Assembly: GCA_001579985.1 (NCBI GenBank)
Contig: LRSR01002351.1
Span: 1-44,689, forward strand
Direction: 5' to 3'
DNA length: 44,689 nucleotides
Origin: Hypsibius dujardini
Lineage: Eukaryota; Tardigrada; Eutardigrada; Parachela; Hypsibiidae
Below the pieces are notes generated by a model. The model did not search any database. It was not told where the DNA came from and was given only the letters and a program-made list of their open reading frames with translations. This document shows, one piece after another, positions 11,458-21,663 of this stretch (the first letter of the stretch is position 1; each line of letters begins with the position of its first letter). The translations under genes and the position numbers were made by a program.

Positions 11458-14400
11458 ATGCATTTCCTCAAATCAATCAGCACTCCAGGATTGGTCGTTT
11501 TGCTGCTGTTCGTCTGGACAGCAAGTACGAGGAATACTGTAAATTGCATGTATACAGTAAGAATGTGGTACGTCGGTCTGATGGGTTTTTTGTGTAGATG
11601 TTATTGCCGCAAAATCCCCTTTAAATCGTGAAAGCAGCCCACGGGACACCGTTACGTGCAGGCCCGGCGCGATCTACTGCGACGACCGAACCGGATGCTA
11701 CAATGCCACGTCCGCGTGCAATGGAATAGCCAACTGTGTGGATGGATCGGATGAGAAAACGGCCTACTGCTCTCCGGCTTGCGGGGTCTCTCATCTGCCA
11801 ATCGCCGGCGACGGTCCGGCTAAAATTACCGGCGGTAGGTTTAGTTCGAAGACGTCTAAAAAATTATTGTGTTGGTGTGAGTCGGGGGTAGGGTGAAGAT
11901 GTTTTGTTTGCTTCATAGGAATCTTGGCCAACCGGCATTCCCTACCGGTAGGCTTTATCTAGTCATTCATTTAATTCACAATATTGTTAGTGTCCCTGTC
12001 CACGCATATACAGAGCACAACAGGTTGTGTACTTTTAGTGGCAAGTGGCTTTATTCAAGCCTACGGGATCTTCATCGGGAGTAAGTCAAATAATTTAGCC
12101 CTATGCATCACTGCACGAGCGATGGGTCCTGAAGGAAAATTAACTATTTCACCATTTCGCAGTCGAAGTTTCAATTCTGCGGAGGGACAATTCTGAGCAA
12201 CAGGTAATAATATCAACAACAGTAAATAATTAATCTATTAACCTCTGCCATTCTGTACGTGCTAAAGGAAGTATTTCAACTTAATCTTTTGCTTACAAAT
12301 ATTGCAAAGAAAAATTAGTTTAATATGGAACATGAAATATTTCAGAAATTGCTTAAAACTTGTGACTTTCAATGAGCGGATGATCCAGCTTTCATAATCA
12401 TATATTTCTTTTTTATTCACACTCCTCCCCTTGAATTTCGATCGTGCCAGAAGCACTACAATTTTTCTTACGTGTCCGAGGCACCACTTTATATGGCACC
12501 ACGTCTTTTTTGCAGTGCCACTGGCACTGCTGAATGATTGATTGATTGATTGCCTGATATCTCGAATTTTTGGTACCCGTGCCAGAGACACCAATTTTTT
12601 TTCGTGGGATACAATTGGTGCCATGAACACTTTTTTAGGAAGCGTTTAACACGTTTCAGTAAACGGTGTTCTGGGCACACTTTTTTGAGGCGGTGCCCCC
12701 TCTCCCCCCCCCCGACTCCAGACCTCAACCCAACGCTAGTGAAATAGTAAATTCGGGCCAGGCTACCGTGAACTTTACCCCTTACAAATTCACATTATTT
12801 AAACTAAAGAAGAAGAAAAAACGATTTTTTTAATAAATCGATTCGCATTGCACATGAGTTTGATATGTGAAAAATTTCTGATTATTGGCACAACCCTTGG
12901 TGTCATTAAATCCAGAGGCCCTTTCAGGGTCCTTACAGATTGGAACCAGCAGGACCCCTCATCAATGCCGGAGCTATTAACTAATTATCACTCGTTTGCA
13001 CCATAGGTGGATTCTTACAGCTGCTCACTGTTTCGCTCGGTAAGAAATCGTGCGTCCTGCCGGATTAATCAACTGAATTTTGAGTGCTGTGCCAATTGTA
13101 ACCTGCACAGGGGACCACCGGCCGAAGTCTACTGGGAGCCGGATTACCCCGTCCTTTTCCAGTCCCCCGCCAATATCACCGCTCGAGTCGGAGCCCACGA
13201 CCTTTCCGTGCTGGCCAGTGCTGATGAAGCTGTGGATATCGATGTCGAATCCATTCATTGGTTGGTCACGTACCCTATTAAGTTTAAGTTTACTACATTA
13301 TTATATAATAAATATGTCATATTATTATATATTTTATATGTAATGAATGTATCATGCATCATCAAAAAGTACATTATTTGGTATTAAATTTTATAAACTT
13401 TTTTGCACATATTCACTGACTTTGTCTGACACTTTGTGAGGGCACACAGTATATAGTACGTATGTCTTGCTTTTTCTAGCCATCCTAAGTACCAACAACA
13501 GGCCCGATGGGACTACGATTTTTGCCTGCTGAAAATGCGAGAGAAAATACCATTTCGCAAGAACATTGCTCCGGCCTGTCTTCCTGCTCAGGACGATGAC
13601 GTCACACCAACCAGTCGCTGTTTAATTTCAGGTACTTATAAGCAGTCCAATGATTTATTTCTCGTATTGAATGATATCATGTGTAGACAATCCACTCATC
13701 GGATGTTCTTTTTACAGGATGGGGCAAAACGAGCGTCGAGGAAGGTAGTGCCACCTTGCTGCATCAAGTGACGAAACCGATTCTCAGCCGGTTGACCACT
13801 TGCAATGCTACAGTCCTGGGTATTCCACAGTACGAAGGGTAAGTTCACGGGATTGGGTTGTGTACTAAGAGGAGCAGGATTCTAATTTTATTTAAGTGAG
13901 GGCTCTGTTTGCAATCCGGCATAACCGCTTTAATTATCAACTGCTATGCCGGCAAACTTTTCGTCAAGTATTACGCACAACCTTTTTCTATGGAAAACCT
14001 TTTTTCCGAATATTATAATCACACACATTTTAATCTCAAAATGATGTTTGTCATAAAACCAGCAGAATCATACGTAATTAGAGATTAGGATATTTTATTT
14101 GAAAATGCAATTTCTTTAAGAATATTTATAAACGAACAGAGAGATTAGTTCATTAATTATTAACCAGGTTTTTAATCAACTAACACTTACAGTATTTACT
14201 AAGGAGTTTTAGTTTTGTTTTGTGCCTAAAGCTTTTAGTCTTCATTCTTAAATCTTAGTAGACTTGAGTTTTTTAGTTTTAAGTTTTTCATGCTCACCCT
14301 TTACACTATTATGTAGTGGCAAAAACTTTAGTTTGGTATTTTTACTCAACTTGAACAATTAAAATAAAATTAACAAATAATGAACCTTTTAATTTTTCTG

Positions 14401-15668
14401 GCTCAAATGAGTTTTGCTCTGCCAGCCCAAGTTGTAATGGAAGTTTCGGAAAAAAAGGTTATGTCTATAAAAAATGGCTGTAATTGCAAAAGATTGTGGG
14501 CAGAACAACTGATAATTAAAAAAGTTGTGTCAGTGCTAAAAATAGCATAATGCTGTCCCGACTAGTGAGCCTCCTCTCAAAACTTTATTAGACAAAGTTT
14601 GTCCGATTGACTTGGTTTGGGCTTTTCAGATTCCCACTGCAAATCTTTATAATCTAATTTCTGGGATTTCGAATAACACTTCGCATTTAAAAGTTATGAG
14701 TCGTGGACCTCCATTTTATTTGGGGATGGCATGAACTTTTGAAGTCCACGAGCCATAACTTTTGATTTCGAATTATGAAGCGAGATCCGAGAAATTGGAT
14801 TTGAGGATGAGGATGAGGATGAGTATGAGGATTTGCAGTAGACACCTGAAAAGCCCAAAACCGAATCAACCGGACAAACTTTGTCTAATAAAGGTTTGAG
14901 AAGAGTACCCAAACGGAAAATAGAGTCTATGACGACGTCACGAGTTCTTTCGAGTTTTTGGGAATGGCAAAAAGTGTTCAAACTGCTTATATTTTAGAAT
15001 AAATGAAATTCGAGTATAAATTAAAATGATTTTGACTACCATAGCCAGCGACCCGGGAAGATTTCTTACCAAAAACTAAGCGGCAATTTCCTCTATAAAT
15101 TTGCTATACAAGGGAATTTACTCCCGTCGTTCCAGGTTCATTACCGATCGGATGTTATGCACTGGCAACGCAGACGGTAGGCATGTACCGCATTATATGG
15201 GGCATATCAATGAAAAGCTTGGCGTATTGCTTGTGTTTTCTGTTCACCGAAAGGCCTCCTCTCACCGATGGGAATTGCTCCATTAGTTCCCGCGGGCAGT
15301 TGTCAGGGAGATTCCGGTGGTCCGTTGGTGTGCCAAACTGCAACTCGCCCCGGCGCTTGGGTAGTTTCCGGTGTAGTCAGTTGGGGTATGCTCTGTCGCA
15401 ATCAACCGACTGGGGCCTTACCGTTGAGGATTGATGTGAGTTTTTACAATCTTACTTAACTTGGACACATTTTGTCGATCGCGACTGTGAATTTTATTGT
15501 TTTGTTGCGTTTCGGTATTCTCAGGTCTACGCTAGAACAGGCAGTGTTGCTGATTGGATCAAGTCCACCACTGGGATTGGCGGTGACCCAAGGTCCGGCC
15601 AGGCAGTTCTCTCCGCATACAGCGTCGTTATGTTTACACTAGCATTGGCTACATTATTTATGGTGTGA
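11458..15668 (+). CDS. Secreted LDLa-trypsin-like serine protease, single module
   Basis: This 412-residue protease is the tandem paralogue of the preceding gene. Twelve exons join in phase: 11458-11524, 11598-11834, 11919-11947, 12039-12080, 12163-12203, 13007-13039, 13111-13260, 13480-13631, 13718-13838, 15136-15176, 15254-15435 and 15525-15668 (TGA). The first exon encodes [20 protein letters not shown], a clear signal peptide ending in a phase 1 intron, as in the neighbour. An LDLa domain follows (Cys pattern with CVDGSDE), then the activation site K-ITGG (Ile99), His146 in LTAAHCF, Asp213 in [10 protein letters not shown] and Ser325 in [11 protein letters not shown]. The last ~20 residues are hydrophobic ([14 protein letters not shown]), again like a GPI signal. 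Position 189 is Gly and 190 is Ser, so the pocket is not trypsin-like. All intron positions in the catalytic domain match the two modules upstream, showing descent from one duplicated module. Family assignment is firm; substrate and anchoring are inference. Confidence 0.88.
14568..14912. mobile_element. Foldback/MITE-like element with long terminal inverted repeats
   Basis: It lies in the 13839-15135 intron. The left arm (about 14570-14640, with TTATTAGACAAAGTTTGTCC and GGTTTGGGCTTTTCAGA) is matched in reverse complement by the right arm (about 14845-14910, with CTGAAAAGCCCAAAACCG and GGACAAACTTTGTCTAATAA). Inner blocks around 14690-14770 are also mirrored (AAAAGTTATGAGTCGTGGAC and GTCCACGAGCCATAACTTTT). 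No transposase is encoded. It is probably a non-autonomous DNA element. Confidence 0.75.
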
Positions 15669-15937
15669 TGGGCTTGAAAGCGCTCGATCTCGATTGGTTT
15701 TGATTTTCTCCCATAGTTAACGAGAGGAAAAGGATGAAAAGATCAGATCTAACAGAGCTCAAAATACAAGATGTAGACAAAAACTACAGTTTGAAACGGG
15801 TCGCTGGTCGCATGAGAGACTTCGGAAATGTGTTGAAGTTCACATTTACCATCGAGCATTGTTCAGACGCATCAGCCTAGAGGAACAGGTTACCTGTTGT
15901 GTTGAAAGGGGAGATGCACCACCAGAGAAGGAACAGG

Positions 15938-16090
15938 CTACTTAGTGGCGATGAGTCCGTTGACGACAATCATGGCTCCGGTTGCGGCTGCGCTTAGGGT
16001 GTCAATCATCCCGGTTATGGTGAGACTGAAAACGGAATACCGTTGTTGGTCATTCCAAGCATGAGACGACTTATTCAGAGAGTGCGTCTT
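15938..16090 (-). other. Possible terminal coding exon, minus strand
   Basis: On the minus strand an open frame runs from about 16090 to a TAG at 15938-15940. It ends with a moderately hydrophobic stretch (TLSAAATGAMIVVNGLIATK). A plausible acceptor (TTTTCAG) sits at about 16028. I do not recognise the protein. It may join to the coding-looking island near 20930-21060, but I found no donor with a matching phase. Confidence 0.2.
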
Positions 16091-16644
16091 AGTTGTTTAT
16101 AAGTTTGCTAACTTGTTGTCTGACTCATCTTTTGACTTGTACGCGCTTTCTTATCATTCGGACAGACTTTTGGACGTACTGAAGTGGCGAATGCATTTCA
16201 CGGTACTGTATAGCACGGTATAGAACAGTGTACGACTGTTGATTGTTCATTTTCCGAACTCCAAAGACAGAGTACACGTGCGGCTTTGCAAAGCTGAGCA
16301 TATTTTTTTACCAACAACAGAAACCTATAGTCCCTCATCGGATCACAAACCAGTCTTAAATTTGAGGATATATAAGTTCGCTTGTGCCAGGATGCCGTAC
16401 TTCACTAGACTAGGCTGCCTATTGCCGCCTTTACTTTCTACTAACCGACGGCTGACAAATGGAAGAGGCGGAAGTGGAGGGTTCGTATTAATCGGAGACA
16501 GTTGGCATTACATAGATAGGGGGAAAAAACGATGAGGAGCGGGAGCGCCGAAAGGAAAAAGGAAAAACAAGTTATGAAGACTCAAGTACTGTAGAAATTG
16601 AAGAACTAAATTGATTATGAAAACACAAGACCATACGAGTATAT

Positions 16645-18230
16645 CAAGTACAGTCAGCCCCAAAAAAAACTGTGACCAATCAGGACATACAGTCTGCATG
16701 TAGTGCATAATCTTATATCGTATTTCAAGTCAAAATGCGAGCATGCAAGTGATAAATTAAATAACAGGAACGAAAATTTGAAGTATGAGAATTAAAAAAC
16801 TTCGGAACAGAAAAATTTAAAAATCACAGACATCTTGGAAAACAGAGTTAATAATTAGAATTTAATGTTAAACCTCAGTACTCCGATGAAAACCCGAAAT
16901 TCTGCATAACTTTATTATTCCGTGCAAGCATAGTCAAACAAATTTGTAAATAATCCGCAAATCCAAGTCCTTTGGTGTGATAATCCCAAGACTGTTAGAC
17001 AAAACAGCACAATTTTTCCTCATTTTTTGGTGCAAGCTTCGTCACATTTTGTTTTCAGCCCCACAAATTCTCAATCGGGTTAAGGTCAGGCAATTTCGGC
17101 GGATGGTTGTGGCGCATTAGCTTCTCCTAAATGAAGTGGTAAATTATTTGAGCGTATACATGACAGCTGGCATTATCCTGTTGAAAAATGATGTCATTTC
17201 TATGTTCTTCGACGAATTTTACTCAAAATTTCGGAATTGTAACCACCAAAATATCTTCATAAATTTTCAAACTCTAACATCCGTGAAGTCGCTTCAGTGC
17301 AACTGGTCCATACGGAATAAAAACACCCCAAAACATTCCTGACTTCCTGCCAGTTGCCATCTGAATCTGAAAGGCCTTTCTGAATCGACTTTCTCCAGCA
17401 AAAATCCAAACCTGCAATAAAAATCGAAAGCACCAATTTAAAATCCACTTACTGAATCAATCAATTGATTGATCTACTTCGCAAATTATTAAATGAAATT
17501 CCAATCGATTAACCAAAATGATTGTATGACAATTTTTGCTAAAACACTTTTAACCAGTCAGCTGATCAGCAGAACAATGCTTTAAAAGAACTTTTGGTTT
17601 TGTTCTGTTCAGTCAAAAAATCGACCAGCAAACGTACTTTGATTCGGTCTCCGTTCAAGGTAAACATCACTTCATCGGAAAAAATGACGTTGTCGAAGCT
17701 TGATTTGTCCAATCTGTAATTAGTCTGCTCCACTTCCTCGGTAAACATTTTCTCTATATGTGTGTAATGTTTTATTCTTTCTACCATTATTTGTAGTCAA
17801 ATTGTCTATGACCGCTGCATGTAACGGCTGCTTACTTCGTTGAACCCTCTTCGAACGGTGATGAGCAGGTTGTTGGTAGCACCGCCGTGATATCACGAGC
17901 CCAATTAGCAAGCAGGAGGGTTTTTTTGCTCGTGCTTGACTTTCTCTATGTGCCGAAAACCACATTCCGTGACGATGAAAATGCGTTTTCATTGTTTGGT
18001 CGTGGCCCACCGGATACGTAAGTTTAAACAGGGCTCGTCCGACTGAGTGCGCGTTTTTCACTGCATTACTTCCGTTCTTTAAAGCATAGGTCTTGATTAG
18101 CGCTAAAAATATTTTGGCGCATATTCAAAACAGCCGATGTGTATTGCTGCACAGAACGCTGCATCCGTTCTTGTAAGACCTTCTTCATTTTTTATGATTG
18201 CCGATATTTTTCTCTATGCATAGTAGTGTA
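16645..18230 (-). mobile_element. Decayed Tc1-like transposon
   Basis: Minus-strand fragments read like a Tc1-family transposase broken by stops and frameshifts: NVIFSDEVMFTLNGDR at about 17640-17690, FQQDNASCHVYAQ at about 17150-17185, and LPDLNPIENLWG at about 17055-17090. Those are the regions of the three catalytic acidic residues (DDE). The sequence ACAGTCAGCCCCAAAAAAAA at about 16650 resembles a Tc1-type terminal inverted repeat. I did not find its partner, so the upstream end is uncertain. Confidence 0.75.
17040..17790 (-). pseudogene. Tc1-like transposase pseudogene
   Basis: The best preserved segment (17566-17787) starts near MVERIKHYTHIEKMFTEEVE and includes the first catalytic Asp in FSDE. 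The second Asp (QQD) and the Glu (PIENLW) lie further along the strand in other frames, and an in-frame stop follows the ENLWG motif. The element cannot encode an intact enzyme. An upstream helix-turn-helix region is only faintly recognisable around 17800-18060. Confidence 0.7.
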
Positions 18231-18469
18231 ACTTATGATTGATTGGAATCGACATGTCAGTGCAACAATCAGTGAGCTCTGAAGAAAACAGCTCTTCAAC
18301 ATCTGGGAAAAACAAATTGCCCGAGGAAGATGTGATTGCTCCATCAAACGCCAAGACAAAGCGGTCCGCCAATGGAAAGAGGGAGGCGAAGAAGAAGTCG
18401 AAGAGAAATGTCGAGCAAAAAAAGAAGGATTCGGCGGTGAAAATCCTTTTAAGTTTGGGCGATTAATTC

Positions 18470-19207
18470 ATTCACAAACAAGAAACACTGGTAATTCAAT
18501 GCGCGTTTACGCTTATAGCCGTTGTAAACAACCCCATGGAAGATTTGCGTTCTGGACAAAAAGAACGTCAAATTAACGTATTAGTATTTTGTAAATTTTT
18601 AGCAGAAACTGAGCCGCCTGTTAGACTCATCAATCAAGCGCTGGGTTTCTTTAATTGATAAATTCGAAAAATAACGTCAAGAATCAAGCAATCAATAACG
18701 CACCGGCATATACCATTGACAGTGCCATCAGTCAAAACTCCGTCAAACGGCGAACCTTTTGCATCGCTGCGGCATGGCTCGCAAGGGTGTTACGGTTCAT
18801 CCAAGAGTTAGTGAGAGTTCGAGTAGGTGGTCGAAGGTCTCATAAATGTGAAACAGACCATAATTGAACATTCGAAATAGTACGGCAAGTGTTTTACTGA
18901 AAAGTATTTCTAAATCGTGAAGACGGCAGGGATACGCAAAACGTTGCAACATAACGCACATGACTTCAACACCTCCATAAGAATTTTTATTGTCCAGGAC
19001 AATTTTGTCAGGAAATTGAAAAACGGTGGCAAGTCTGATTAAATCATTCCGTTCAAAGCAAAAAAATTTCACACTTTGGTACTCGCAAACTTTGGCAAAA
19101 TCACATTTAGTAGTAGAGAACTTTCGATCAACCGGTTCAAGTGGCAATAACATAAAAAAATCTTCTACATCTAATGCATAAAAAAGCGATATTTCGTTTG
19201 TCTTCAT
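18470..19207 (-). pseudogene. PIF/Harbinger (HARBI1-like) transposase remnant
   Basis: A minus-strand ORF (19207-18797) contains VMCVMLQRFAYPCRLHDLEI, close to the conserved 'EALCILLRRLAYPCRWxDLE' stretch before the nuclease domain of HARBI1-like proteins. Downstream, in other frames, the catalytic-core phrase DGTVNGICR (about 18690-18720) and VVYNGYKRKRALNYQ (about 18495-18540) resemble 'IDGTVRPICRP' and 'YNGHKRVHALKFQ' of the family. Frameshifts and stops break it. The N-terminal part is lost or unrecognised. Confidence 0.65.
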
Positions 19208-19324
19208 TTTTTGCAGACAGAAAAAACAAAATCACAAGCGTAGGATAACTCGAATTGAAAGAAGACGTTGTGCTTTTTATGATCAAATCAAGTAATATAT
19301 TTAGTCGAGTCGAAATAATTAATT

Positions 19325-19620
19325 TTAGGTAATTCGTGTCACAGAATGACGTTCGAACGTGTGTGAGAACAAGCATTTCGAGTGAAACACAACCACGACA
19401 CCGACGAGACCCAAAAATGGTCGTTCTCGTTTCTCGGAGCACAGTGTTACCAGCAACATTTCACCGATTTCCGTCTTTCTTGCATCTTGTAAGGCTCGAG
19501 CAATATGTTTCGCTGCCATTGTGCGGTTTTCTTTGGCATAGTCAAGCAGCTCACAATCTTCCAAAATGCTGATTTTTTGACGAGGACTTCCCTTTTTCGT
19601 CAGATGAGACATGCCGTGAA
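19325..19620 (-). pseudogene. Second Tc1-like transposase N-terminal fragment
   Basis: The ORF segment MSHLTKKGSPRQKISILEDC followed by a helix-rich stretch (LLDYAKENRTMAAKHIARAL) resembles the GRPRK linker and second helix-turn-helix of Tc1 transposases. A neighbouring frame continues with MLRETRTTIFGSRRCRG, suggesting one frameshift. No catalytic part follows directly. It could be the displaced 5' part of the 16.6-18.2 kb element, separated by the Harbinger remnant. Confidence 0.4.
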
Positions 19621-19666
19621 CAGAGCAGAATTGGTCCAGTGAACAGAGGTGAGCGACCGACCGCAA

Positions 19667-21598
19667 GCACCAGTGAGCATCCTTGAGTAGCGGCTATGTA
19701 AAGGGCGGTTGAATTTCATCAGTCCATGTCAAGAAATTACCCGCGACACAATCACTTTCTCTATCAATTAACAAAAATTTGTTTACTTTTATCAAATACA
19801 ACCGTTAAATCAACTATGAATTTCAATGCTTATTTGCAACATTTTCAACGATTCAAAAAAAAATTCTTATTGATAATCCATGCCAAACCACTTTGTACGT
19901 ATAATTTTGATTTCAAATACATTTTTCCGGTTGAAGATTTATTTTAAGTTTTGATGAAACATTTCGTTTTCTATATGTACCTACACATACTCAACCATTT
20001 GAGATGGCTGCTTTTGGGCGGGTGACCCAAGCCTCAATTGTTGAGCTGCTTCCTTTCAACGTCAGCCGCCGCCGGTATGCTATCCAATTTTCATTCCAAA
20101 TCTTGTTGCTTGATGACGGTAGTGTGTCGCGTAGCGAGGTCACAAAGTGACGCTGTCAAGCGACAGGAAATTTATTAGGTTCAAGGAAAAGAAATAACAA
20201 TGGAAAGAGAAAACACGACTAATTGCCGAGATTTTTCTTATCTACTTGTCAGAGACGAGACGATGTGGAAAAGTCAAAGCCATTGAAAGTCAATTGGTAA
20301 GCTACTTCACCGCCATTCAGCATTGGTTAGGCGGTCGCAAAAGGAAAAAGTCGGGGCCAAGCACTAGTCATCCAGCTCGACACCGTACACAGACACATTT
20401 TTTTTCGCAACAGGTGAACAAATTGTTATCTAATTATTTTAGCCAGTCCTCTGAAGTTTCTCATTTATGACGACAAACGGTCGTCGTGGATGGCGAGCAT
20501 TGCGCTGTATTTTGCCAGGAGTTTGTGCTGGTTCCGAAACAATAGAAATGTATCTTAGAGCTCTGCGAAAACGAAACTTATCGCTTTCTGAAGCTCGAGT
20601 AATTGAAATTTATGGGAATTTTGCGATAAACTATGATTGATGCCAACGGGTTTTGTTGAATAGGACAATCATTCAAACTTCTTTTGAGTTGCATGCTGAA
20701 GCAAACACCCGGCTAACGGTAAGCTCAGCCTGAAAAAATTTGGACACTATTGCAGCTATCTTTCGGCAGAATAAAATTGCAGTTTGGCCGTTGATCCTAA
20801 ATTAATTACCGCTTATTGAGCTGAGACAATGTTTAAGCCCATAGGGGAACGATAATTACACTGATCCCTCCAAACAATTTTAATGGTAAGATAAAACCAA
20901 CTGAAAATTAGAAACACAACCACTGATCTTGAAGATCACGCTGTCGATCAACATCACGCGCGCGGCCCCCAAAATATTCTCCGGCTGGCCCTGGGTGAAT
21001 GACTCAACCGGCAGTGTGGTCTCCATAATGGAATTGTTGACCCGGTTGCAGCACCTCCATTTATCCGTTCAGTGAACACGAATTTTTAATTTTTCGCTTG
21101 CAATAAAACACCTGTTGGCGCTTGACCCCCAGTCATTACTGGGCCCTCAGCCGCAGATTGCTGCATCTAACGGTGTTTCACTGGGAGCAACGTCATCAGG
21201 TGAGGAATTCTTATCAAACCAAATTGGCAGGTGCGGCAGCGGTTTCAGTAACACAGGAGGGTTCACGGATTGCTTTGGCTCAGCAGAACTTATCACCCTG
21301 CCGGCAGTTGAGTCTCAGCCGGCTCTAGATGCGCCATTAACGACGGAAAGTGCCGCTTTCCGAGTCCGATTTCGCATCTGAAATGTACTGTAGACCTAAA
21401 TTTGAGGGTAGCTTGTTGCAGTGTATTTCCTAGATACCGAGAATGGATGTCATACATTCTTCTGGAACTTGTACTAGTTTCATACTTCTAGAAGATCAAA
21501 TTTCTGATATTTCGTTGGTTTATATTTTTCATGAAACCATTTGCAAGTAACTAGCAGTAGATCACACGATTATTTCTGACGCCACATAACGACCATTT
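19667..21598. other. Gene-poor spacer downstream of the SIDT gene
   Basis: I see no supported gene here. One island on the minus strand (about 21064-20930) reads as METTLPVESFTQGQPENILG followed by AARVMLIDSVIFK and looks protein-like. On the plus strand, 21115-21381 is an open frame rich in Ser/Gly/Ala without a recognised domain. Neither has a verified splice partner. Confidence 0.4.
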
Positions 21599-21604
21599 TT
21601 TATT
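21599..21604 (-). terminator. Polyadenylation signal AATAAA of the SIDT gene
   Basis: AATAAA occurs on the minus strand about 60 bases after the TAA stop (21664-21666) of the SIDT gene. It is the first such hexamer after the stop. Confidence 0.65.
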
Positions 21605-21663
21605 CAAAGGTAACGTCTCCACCATACCAAAGGAGGAACACAACGATGGAGCAAAGTCCATAG

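Noticed and set aside
10308-11600. One fused gene with three protease modules
   Set aside because: The 10308 exon reads on to a hydrophobic tail and TAA at 10476-10478, and a new signal peptide starts at 11458 with the phase needed by the next LDLa exon. Two genes explain all phases; a fusion would need the wrong phase at 11598.
12480-12620. Possible structured RNA from GGCACC/GGTGCC and AGTGCCACTGGCACT palindromes
   Set aside because: Short imperfect palindromes in an AT-rich protease intron; no tRNA-like or snRNA-like fold could be drawn, and the motif looks like a decayed repeat.
18239-18466. 75-residue plus-strand Lys/Ser-rich ORF
   Set aside because: Low complexity (KKKSKRNVEQKKKDS) in a transposon-rich area, without a splice context or recognised family; cannot be supported as a gene.
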